A stretch of 5,926 bases of DNA, from assembly GCA_024230695.1 (NCBI GenBank), contig JAAERC010000901.1, positions 1 to 5,926 on the forward strand. Reading direction: 5' to 3'. Below are positions 1 to 5,153 of the stretch, piece by piece. The position numbers and the translations under genes are program-made. The notes under the pieces were generated by a model. It made no database searches. It saw only the letters and a program-made list of their open reading frames with translations, and was not told where the DNA came from. Source of the stretch: Candidatus Zixiibacteriota bacterium. Its GTDB lineage: Bacteria > Zixibacteria > MSB-5A5 > GN15 > PGXB01. Every line of letters begins with the position of its first letter. Within the stretch, counting starts at the first letter, position 1.

Positions 1-393
1 TCTTCTTTAATGTCTCAGATGGATCATAATCTTGATGCTATTTTTGAGAGTGGTCGGTATCGACTTTCTAATTTGGCTCTTCGACCGGTTTATAAAAGGC
101 CGGAATCAATGGTTTATGAGCGGCAACAAAGCTTTGATAATTGCCTTAAACTGTTTGAAAATGCCGGAAAAAACGTCTTGGAAAAATATCAAAACAACTT
201 ATCTTTAAGATTGTCTCGGCTGGAATTGATGTCACCATTGTCGATTCTTCGTCGGGGTTATGCTGTATTGAAAAATGTGGATACAGGGGAAACAATCAGA
301 TCTGTTGATGAATTAAGTAAGAATGATTCTTTGGAGACGATTTTAAAAGATGGTTCCGCGATTGTTAGAGTTGAGGACTTGAAAAAGAAGTAA
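1..393 (+). CDS. xseA: Exodeoxyribonuclease VII large subunit, C-terminal part (5' end outside window)
   Basis: The reading frame is open from base 1 and ends at TAA 391-393, giving the last 130 residues; the ATG at base 10 is internal, not a start. Exonuclease VII degrades single-stranded DNA from both ends to short oligonucleotides in the cytoplasm; XseA is the catalytic subunit and binds several XseB copies. What is visible is the end of the long charged helical region that carries the small subunits, followed by the family's C-terminal signature: a leucine-rich helix leading into MSPLSILRRGYAVLKN, then a TGE turn and the small beta-rich tail ending in DGSAIVRVEDL. The OB-fold and the catalytic core lie upstream, so catalytic residues cannot be checked. 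xseB follows after 5 bases, the usual pairing of the two subunits. Identification is secure from the C-terminal motif and this neighbour. Confidence 0.95.
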   Translation, partial: SSLMSQMDHNLDAIFESGRYRLSNLALRPVYKRPESMVYERQQSFDNCLKLFENAGKNVLEKYQNNLSLRLSRLELMSPLSILRRGYAVLKNVDTGETIRSVDELSKNDSLETILKDGSAIVRVEDLKKK

Positions 394-398
394 TTATT

Positions 399-650
399 AT
401 GGCAGTTAAAAAGAAGACCTATAAAGATTTTGAAACTGCTCTGGAACGGCTGGAAGAGATTACCGGCCAACTGGAGTCGGGCGAATCTAAACTTGAGGAA
501 TCGTTGACTCTTTATTCCGAAGGTGTGGAGATTGCCGCATTTTGTTCCAAGACTCTCTCAGATACCGAAAAGAAAGTGACCATTTTAAAGGAACGAAATA
601 AACAGTTATTTGAGGAATCATTTGATAATGAGCAGTCTGATGGAGAGTAG
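399..650 (+). CDS. xseB: Exodeoxyribonuclease VII small subunit
   Basis: This 83-residue protein is the normal size for XseB (about 60-85 residues). It is almost entirely alpha-helical and highly charged. It shows the family pattern: YKDFETALERLEEI near residues 8-21, then a GQLESGES turn and LEESLTLYSEGVE, the two helices of the XseB hairpin that packs on the coiled region of XseA. The protein has no catalytic residues of its own; in the family it is needed for a functional exonuclease VII complex. The ATG at 399 lies 5 bases after the xseA stop. Only a weak purine run (AAAAAGAAG, 382-390) precedes it, so translation is probably coupled to xseA. Its 3' end overlaps the start of ispA by 23 bases in a different frame. 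The C-terminal tail (about residues 66-83) is acidic and poorly conserved, as is usual in the family. Confidence 0.95.
   Translation: MAVKKKTYKDFETALERLEEITGQLESGESKLEESLTLYSEGVEIAAFCSKTLSDTEKKVTILKERNKQLFEESFDNEQSDGE
613..617 (+). promoter_or_regulatory. Ribosome binding site deciding the ispA start
   Basis: AGGAA lies inside the 3' end of xseB, 10 bases before the ATG at 628. It supports 628 over the two other in-frame choices. The TTG at 610 would place the Shine-Dalgarno inside the gene, and the ATG at 640 has no purine-rich site at a suitable distance. Confidence 0.6.
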
Positions 651-1524
651 TGTGGTTGAAGCTGGACATCGTTATCTGGCCGAAAAGAAAAAGCAGATTG
701 ATGATCTGCTCGACCAATATCTACCATCTGAAAAAAATTATCCTTATGTTTTACATCAGGCAATACGTTACTCAGTTTTGGCTGGTGGCAAACGAATCCG
801 CCCGATTTTGGCGCTTACTACTTATGAGGCATTTGGCGGAAAAGATAAAGACATTATTAATCCGGCCGCCTGCTCACTTGAATTGGTGCATACTTATTCT
901 TTGATTCATGATGACCTTCCTTGTATGGATGATGATGACCTCCGGCGCGGCATACCGACCCTCCATAAAAAGTATAATGAGGCAGTAGCCGTTTTGGCCG
1001 GCGACGCTCTCCATGATTTGGCCTTTGAACTGATTGCTAAATCAGGTTCCGCGGAGGTTGTTTCGGAACTGGCCAAGGCTATCGGGACAAACGGAATGCT
1101 TGGCGGCCAGATGGCCGATGTTGAAGCCGAAGGCAAAGACAATTCAATCGAGCAGATTGAATTTATTCATAAGCATAAAACTGGTGCCTTAATTCGAGCT
1201 TCAATAAGAATCGGTGCTATGCTCGCTGGCGTTGATAAAACATCTCTTGATAATATTAGTATATATGGGGAAAAAATCGGTTTAGCTTTTCAAATTATTG
1301 ATGATATCCTTGATATTGAAGGGGATGAAGAAAAACTTGGAAAGATAGTTGGTTCTGATTGTAAAAATGATAAAGCTACATACCCGGGGACAATTGGTTT
1401 GGAACAGTCCCGACAAATCAGTGACCGATTAATTGATGAAGCTATTGAAATTGCTGAACAATTGGAAATAGAAAAGAATTATTTTGTTGATATTGCAAGA
1501 TTTATAGGACAGAGAGATAACTGA
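628..1524 (+). CDS. ispA: Polyprenyl (probably farnesyl) diphosphate synthase
   Basis: With the start at 628 the protein has 298 residues, typical of bacterial short-chain trans-prenyltransferases. It condenses isopentenyl diphosphate with allylic diphosphates (Mg-dependent, cytoplasmic) to make precursors of quinones and undecaprenyl phosphate. Visible motifs in order: GGKRIRP (53-59), which binds the C5 diphosphate; the first aspartate-rich motif DDLPCMDDDDLRRG (95-108), with the two-residue insertion (DDxxxxD) of bacterial type II enzymes; GGQMAD (159-164); HKHKTGAL (181-188); and the second aspartate-rich motif FQIIDDILD (221-229). The C terminus (RFIGQR) matches the family end, so the gene is complete. 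Tyr-90, fifth before the first Asp, is the position whose bulky side chain limits the product to C15 in characterised type II enzymes, so FPP is the likeliest product; GGPP is not excluded. The gene overlaps xseB by 23 bases and is followed 4 bases later by dxs, which supplies its pathway. Confidence 0.93.
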   Translation: MSSLMESSVVEAGHRYLAEKKKQIDDLLDQYLPSEKNYPYVLHQAIRYSVLAGGKRIRPILALTTYEAFGGKDKDIINPAACSLELVHTYSLIHDDLPCMDDDDLRRGIPTLHKKYNEAVAVLAGDALHDLAFELIAKSGSAEVVSELAKAIGTNGMLGGQMADVEAEGKDNSIEQIEFIHKHKTGALIRASIRIGAMLAGVDKTSLDNISIYGEKIGLAFQIIDDILDIEGDEEKLGKIVGSDCKNDKATYPGTIGLEQSRQISDRLIDEAIEIAEQLEIEKNYFVDIARFIGQRDN

Positions 1525-1528
1525 TATT

Positions 1529-3499
1529 ATGTCTTTATTAAATAAGATTAAAAAATCGGCTGATTTAAAACAATTCGAACCGGAGCAAATGAAGGCTTTG
1601 GCCGAAGAAATCAGAACCGAGATTATTTCAATTGTTGCCGAGACGGGAGGGCATCTGGCCTCAAATCTGGGCGCGGTTGAATTAACAATGGCACTTCATT
1701 ATTGTTTTAATATTCCCACCGATCAAATTGTCTGGGATGTTGGACATCAAAGTTATGTCCACAAGATGCTGACCGGCCGCCGGGAACAGATGAAAACAAT
1801 CCGTCAACATAATGGATTGGCAGGATTTCCCAAACGATCTGAATCAAAAGCAGATCCTTTTGGAGCCGGGCATGCCTCAACCGCGATTTCGGCCGCCACC
1901 GGATTAGCCGCGGCTCGGGATCATATTGGCGCTAAACATAAAGTCATTGCCGTTGTTGGTGATGGTTCATTAACAGGCGGGCTGGCCTTTGAAGGATTAA
2001 ATAATGCCGGTGCATCTAAAAAGGATCTTCTGGTTGTCCTTAATGATAATGAGATGTCGATCTCCAAAAATGTTGGTGCGCTTTCAAAATATCTTACCGG
2101 TATTATGGTTGATCAACGATTTAATAAACTGCGAAATGAAATATGGGAGTTGACCGGACGATTTAAGCGACGTGACAAGATAAGAGCGATGGTTTCGCAT
2201 CTAGAAGATTCTATTACGGGTCTTTTTGTTCCAGGATTTATTTTTGACAGACTTGGATTCCGCTATTTTGGACCTATTGATGGTCACGATCTTCCTCTCA
2301 TGATAAAAATGTTTGATCGGCTCAATGATATCTCTGGCCCGTTGTTGTTGCATGTTGTTACACGAAAAGGAAAGGGATACGCCCCGGCCGAAGCTGATGC
2401 GACTAAATTTCATGGAATCGGCGCTTTTGATAAAATTACCGGCAAGACTAATTCGAAATCTGGCAAACCAGCCTATACAAAAGTATTTGGTGATGCCATG
2501 ATTGAACTCGGCAAATTGAATAAAAACATTGTTGCTATAACTGCCGCTATGAGTAGCGGAACAGGTCTGGCCAAATTTGCCGAAACTTACCCGGATCGGT
2601 TTTATGATGTCGGTATTGCCGAAGGACATGCGGTATGTTTTGCCGCCGGTTTGGCCGCTGGTGGAGTTCGTCCGTTTGTCGCACTTTATTCCACATTTTT
2701 ACAGCGAGCTTATGACCAGATCATTCATGATGTGGCCTTGCAGAAACTCCCGGTGGTTTTTTGTGTTGATCGGGGCGGTTTGGTTGGTGATGATGGACCA
2801 ACGCATCATGGGACATTTGATTTATCATATTTATCATCAGTTCCCGGCATGACCATTATGGTTCCTAAAGATGGAAATGAGTTCCGCGCGATGCTTCATG
2901 CCGCCGCAACAGTTGAGTTGGAAGGACCATGCGCAATCAGATATCCGCGTGCTTCTATCCCCGATGAGATCCAAAGCGGATTTGAACTTATTAAATGGGG
3001 AACATGGGAGAATCTGCACGAGCAAGGCGACACCGTAATTATTGCGACCGGGACAATGGTCGAGATAGCACGAAAAGTTCATGAGACTATGAAAGATAAA
3101 TATAAAGTTGCTGTTATCAATGCCCGCTTTGTAAAACCGCTTAATATTGAGATGCTTGATTTCTGCCAGAAAAACTATAAAAATATTATTACGATGGAAG
3201 AAAATACGATACTGGGAGGTCTTGGTCAAACAATTGGGGCTTATCTCAAAGAGAGAAATTATTCTGGTCATTTCCATTCTTTTGCTTTACCTGATAAATT
3301 CGTTACTCATGGTAATGTGGCAATTCTTTTGGCAGAACTTGGTTTGGATGTTAATGGTGTTGTGAAATATATTGAAGAAAATATAATGAAATCCAAGAAT
3401 GGTTCGTTTAAAGAAGCTATTAGCAGAAATATTTTCTCGAAATTTGGTAATTCGAACCAAGAGGCCAAAAAACATATCGGCTCTTCCAGTAAGGAATAA
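1529..3499 (+). CDS. dxs: 1-deoxy-D-xylulose-5-phosphate synthase
   Basis: DXS condenses pyruvate with glyceraldehyde 3-phosphate, using thiamine diphosphate (TPP) and releasing CO2, to give DXP; this is the entry step of the MEP isoprenoid pathway. The 656-residue protein shows the N-terminal signature GGHLASNLGAVELT (40-53), DVGHQSYVHKMLTGR (70-84) and the TPP/Mg motif GDG (144-146) with Asn-174 in NDNEMS, 29 residues after Asp-145 as in the E. coli enzyme. FGPIDGHD (247-254) follows, then the pyrimidine-binding half: GIAEGHAV (362-369, catalytic Glu-365), YSTFLQRAYDQ (387-397), DRGGLVGDDGPTH (414-426) and RYPR (471-474). These residues correspond in order to the known active-site positions, so the enzyme should be active. 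The family usually ends near the VVKYIEENI segment (about 611-619); here roughly 37 further Lys/Ser/Asn-rich residues follow. The start ATG fits the family N terminus (LLNKIK...DLK). Only a weak AGAGAG (1511-1516) precedes it, so coupling to ispA is likely. Confidence 0.97.
   Translation: MSLLNKIKKSADLKQFEPEQMKALAEEIRTEIISIVAETGGHLASNLGAVELTMALHYCFNIPTDQIVWDVGHQSYVHKMLTGRREQMKTIRQHNGLAGFPKRSESKADPFGAGHASTAISAATGLAAARDHIGAKHKVIAVVGDGSLTGGLAFEGLNNAGASKKDLLVVLNDNEMSISKNVGALSKYLTGIMVDQRFNKLRNEIWELTGRFKRRDKIRAMVSHLEDSITGLFVPGFIFDRLGFRYFGPIDGHDLPLMIKMFDRLNDISGPLLLHVVTRKGKGYAPAEADATKFHGIGAFDKITGKTNSKSGKPAYTKVFGDAMIELGKLNKNIVAITAAMSSGTGLAKFAETYPDRFYDVGIAEGHAVCFAAGLAAGGVRPFVALYSTFLQRAYDQIIHDVALQKLPVVFCVDRGGLVGDDGPTHHGTFDLSYLSSVPGMTIMVPKDGNEFRAMLHAAATVELEGPCAIRYPRASIPDEIQSGFELIKWGTWENLHEQGDTVIIATGTMVEIARKVHETMKDKYKVAVINARFVKPLNIEMLDFCQKNYKNIITMEENTILGGLGQTIGAYLKERNYSGHFHSFALPDKFVTHGNVAILLAELGLDVNGVVKYIEENIMKSKNGSFKEAISRNIFSKFGNSNQEAKKHIGSSSKE
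3491..3496 (+). promoter_or_regulatory. Ribosome binding site of nadK inside the dxs end
   Basis: AAGGAA forms the last two sense codons of dxs and ends 5 bases before the nadK ATG at 3502. The spacing is good and fixes this start. A ribosome finishing dxs would cover this site, so the two genes are probably translationally coupled. Confidence 0.7.
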
Positions 3500-3501
3500 T
3501 A

Positions 3502-4407
3502 ATGCGTTTTGGGCTGTATGCAAATTTTCATCGTCCCGATGCCTCTGAGACGGTTAATTTTGTTATAGATTGGTGTCGTAAAAACGACCATAAGATTTTT
3601 TTCTGTGACAAAATTGTTGACCGCATCACCAGCGATATAGAATCAATCCCATGTGATGACTTAGTCAATAACTCTGATATTGTTATTTCACTTGGCGGCG
3701 ATGGTACAATACTGGCCACAGCCCGGACCCTTGAAAAATCTGAAATCCCGATACTGGGGATCAATCTGGGGTCACTTGGATTTTTAACGCAAATTACTCC
3801 AGATGATCTTGAAAGCGCTCTGAAACGAGTAGTCAGTGGATCATACCAGATTGAAAAACGCATGGTGATGCAATCACAGGTGATTGATGGTGACAAAATG
3901 ACTCTGCCGTATGCTCTCAACGATGTTGTTATTGACAAAGGCAGTGTCAGCCGTGTTATCAATCTTAGTCTGTATGCCGATGGTGAGTACATCAGTTCTT
4001 ATACCGCCGATGGCATGGTGGTCGCGACCCCGACCGGATCGACTGCATATTCACTGGCGACCGGGGGACCGATTTTAAAACCGACTATGGATGCTTTGAT
4101 TGTTTCTCCTATCTCGCCATTTTCATTAACAAGTCGTCCACTTGTTTTCCCTGCCGAGACGAATTTGGAGGTCCGTATTCGTTCCGAACATGGCAGCGCT
4201 TTGCTGACTATTGACGGACAGGTCGCTACCAAATTTTCTCCTCAGGGAACTATCCAGGTTTCCAAAGCGGCACATAGCATTAGATTTATCCGGTTTCCGG
4301 AAAATTCGTTTTTTGATATTCTCCGCCAGAAACTTCACTGGGGAAAACTCCCAGTGGTTGATTATAAAAAAAGCGACATCCTCAAAAAACCATCGACTAA
4401 TAAATAG
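3502..4407 (+). CDS. nadK: NAD kinase
   Basis: This cytoplasmic enzyme phosphorylates NAD at the 2'-hydroxyl of its adenosine ribose to make NADP, using ATP or polyphosphate. The 301-residue length is normal. Motifs in order: GGDGTIL (65-71) with catalytic Asp-67, LGINLGSLGFLT (85-96), the conserved Asn-Asp pair in ALNDVVI (138-144), YTADGMVVATPTGSTAYS (167-184), which forms the NAD site, then the second conserved glycine-rich turn GGP (188-190), SPISPFSLTSRPLV (202-215) and TIDGQ (236-240). The protein ends with the family's helix FFDILRQKLHWG (270-281) plus about 20 polar residues. All hallmark residues are present. It starts 2 bases after dxs. NADP made here supports the reductases of the MEP pathway encoded elsewhere, but the gene has general metabolic roles. 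The usual alternative members of this fold, diacylglycerol kinases, lack the TPTGSTAYS segment, so the call is secure. Confidence 0.97.
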   Translation: MRFGLYANFHRPDASETVNFVIDWCRKNDHKIFFCDKIVDRITSDIESIPCDDLVNNSDIVISLGGDGTILATARTLEKSEIPILGINLGSLGFLTQITPDDLESALKRVVSGSYQIEKRMVMQSQVIDGDKMTLPYALNDVVIDKGSVSRVINLSLYADGEYISSYTADGMVVATPTGSTAYSLATGGPILKPTMDALIVSPISPFSLTSRPLVFPAETNLEVRIRSEHGSALLTIDGQVATKFSPQGTIQVSKAAHSIRFIRFPENSFFDILRQKLHWGKLPVVDYKKSDILKKPSTNK

Positions 4408-4423
4408 AAACATCGTTTCTTTT
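4406..4423 (+). other. Weak hairpin at the end of nadK
   Basis: AGAAAC and GTTTCT form a perfect 6-base-pair stem around an ATC loop, followed by TTT; the stem begins within the nadK stop codon. The stem is AT-rich and short and the T run is brief, so it is at best a leaky terminator or an mRNA end-stabilising hairpin. It does not prove that the next gene is a separate unit. Confidence 0.25.
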
Positions 4424-4440
4424 AGTTTATCAGATATAAT

Positions 4441-4446
4441 AAGGAG
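4441..4446 (+). promoter_or_regulatory. Strong ribosome binding site of the tautomerase-like gene
   Basis: AAGGAG ends 6 bases before the ATG at 4453. It fits a consensus Shine-Dalgarno at good spacing and fixes the start so that Pro-2, the expected catalytic residue, directly follows Met. Confidence 0.75.
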
Positions 4447-4452
4447 CTCAAT

Positions 4453-4875
4453 ATGCCTTGTCTTGAGATAACCATGCCCAATGCAGATATTCAAATCAAA
4501 GAGAAACTGACCAAAGAACTGACCAAAGCATTTGATGAGGCCACTCATTTTGGAGCAGAGATATTTGGTATATATTTTAATGAATACGAGTTTGGCAATG
4601 CGGCATCGGGTGGTGTTATTTGTGAAAACAATATAAAGCGCCCTTATCTTCATATGTTGATGTACTGTCCTCGCGTTAGTCGGATTACAAAACAAAAACT
4701 GGTTGAATCGTTTTCGTCGGTGTTTACATCTGTTTTTGGCAAAGAAGATTGGCAACCGGTGATCCATATTTGTGAACATCCGTATGATAATGTCGGTGTT
4801 AATGGTAAACTACTTTCTGATAGTTTTGAAGCCTGCGCCAATAGCAAATTCTACTACGAGTTACCAAAAGATTAA
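4453..4875 (+). CDS. Tautomerase-superfamily protein (4-oxalocrotonate tautomerase/MIF-like)
   Basis: The 140-residue protein starts MPCLEITMP, the family pattern in which Met is removed and Pro-2 becomes the N-terminal catalytic base. Two beta-alpha-beta units can be traced. Unit one is strand 2-8, helix about 13-31 and strand 35-43, leading to a Gly-Gly turn (53-54). Unit two is strand 65-71 (YLHMLMY), helix 77-95 and strand 102-107 (VIHICE), leading to NVGVNGKLLSD (113-123), which resembles the C-terminal hairpin of 4-oxalocrotonate tautomerases. This doubled form matches the fused members (cis-CaaD, malonate semialdehyde decarboxylase or MIF types), usually trimers. Unit two has no proline at its strand start equivalent to Pro-2, so one active site per chain is expected. 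There is no signal peptide or membrane segment. The substrate cannot be told; tautomerase, decarboxylase or dehalogenase chemistry are all possible. It lies 45 bases after nadK in the same direction, with no evident functional link. Confidence 0.75.
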   Translation: MPCLEITMPNADIQIKEKLTKELTKAFDEATHFGAEIFGIYFNEYEFGNAASGGVICENNIKRPYLHMLMYCPRVSRITKQKLVESFSSVFTSVFGKEDWQPVIHICEHPYDNVGVNGKLLSDSFEACANSKFYYELPKD

Positions 4876-5050
4876 GGCCTTAGTAGTTATTAATTCTCGT
4901 ATTTCCCAAAAATCCTTGTAAGTTACTCGCCCTCTATTTATTACAGCGAAAATGGGTTCGTTTTACCAAAACAGGGTTTTTGGCCGATAAATGTGTAGTA
5001 AAACTGTAATTCCTTTCTGTGTTTTTATTGTCTCCATACTTATATAAATG

Positions 5051-5063
5051 ATTTGAATCAAAT
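5051..5063. repeat. Short perfect palindrome, possible operator
   Basis: ATTTGA-A-TCAAAT is a perfect inverted repeat of 6-base arms around one base, lying 46 bases upstream of the candidate -10 hexamer at 5110. Its size would suit a dimeric regulator, but such palindromes also arise by chance in AT-rich DNA and I do not recognise it as a known operator. Confidence 0.25.
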
Positions 5064-5109
5064 ATGATGTGGTAGTGAAATTGTATCTCCAATATTCCGT
5101 TTGTTTGTC

Positions 5110-5115
5110 TATAAT
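5110..5115 (+). promoter_or_regulatory. Candidate -10 element for the PIN-like gene
   Basis: TATAAT is a perfect -10 hexamer. Transcription from it would begin near 5122, leaving a leader of about 30 bases that includes the ribosome binding site at 5135. The -35 region at the normal distance (CTCCAA, 5087-5092) is poor, and the upstream TG is one base out of place for an extended -10. It could be an activator-dependent or weak promoter, or a chance match. Confidence 0.4.
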
Positions 5116-5134
5116 GAATGTTGTATGTTGCCAT

Positions 5135-5140
5135 AAGGAG
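5135..5140 (+). promoter_or_regulatory. Ribosome binding site deciding the start of the PIN-like gene
   Basis: AAGGAG lies 13 bases before ATG 5154, slightly long but strong. An in-frame ATG at 5118 would add 12 residues, but this site would then be inside the gene and no Shine-Dalgarno precedes 5118. The PIN-type first strand also begins directly after 5154. Confidence 0.6.
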
Positions 5141-5153
5141 TCTAGTTAACAAT

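Larger units (their letters stand above)
4876..5153 (+). other. Non-coding stretch between the tautomerase gene and the AT-rich gene
   Basis: This is 278 bases of AT-rich sequence without a convincing gene on either strand. Besides the separately listed palindrome, -10 hexamer and Shine-Dalgarno, it contains a short hairpin (CCAAAA 4966-4971 with TTTTGG 4978-4983) that lacks a T tract, so no good terminator is seen for the upstream genes. There is no tRNA, array-type repeat or insertion-sequence end. It marks the boundary between core and accessory-looking sequence. Confidence 0.6.

Noticed and set aside
610..627. TTG at 610 as the ispA start
   Set aside because: The AGGAA Shine-Dalgarno at 613 would lie inside the gene, and the family N terminus does not need these residues.
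2201..2629. 142-codon minus-strand open frame inside dxs
   Set aside because: It lies wholly opposite strongly conserved dxs coding sequence and its translation shows no family pattern; it is explained as an antisense shadow.
4435..4440. TATAAT just upstream of the tautomerase gene, as a promoter
   Set aside because: It ends directly at the AAGGAG site, so transcription from it would begin after the ribosome binding site and only a few bases before the ATG; no -35 match is present at the right distance.
4126..4779. 217-codon open frame on the minus strand across the end of nadK and into the tautomerase gene
   Set aside because: Both + strand genes are in the same phase and this frame shares their codon boundaries, so it is a mirror frame in which stops are rare. 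Its translation has no recognisable motif and it crosses two well-supported genes.
4966..4983. Hairpin CCAAAA/TTTTGG as a rho-independent terminator
   Set aside because: The stem is only 6 AT-rich pairs and is not followed by a T tract on either strand.
4934..5152. 72-codon minus-strand open frame in the non-coding stretch
   Set aside because: Its first start is TTG, the alternative ATG near 5133 has no Shine-Dalgarno upstream on that strand, and the translation resembles no known family. A small unknown protein cannot be fully excluded.
5118..5153. In-frame upstream ATG at 5118 as the start of the PIN-like gene
   Set aside because: It has no Shine-Dalgarno, it would bury the AAGGAG at 5135 in the coding region, and PIN domains normally start within a few residues of the first strand, as they do from 5154.
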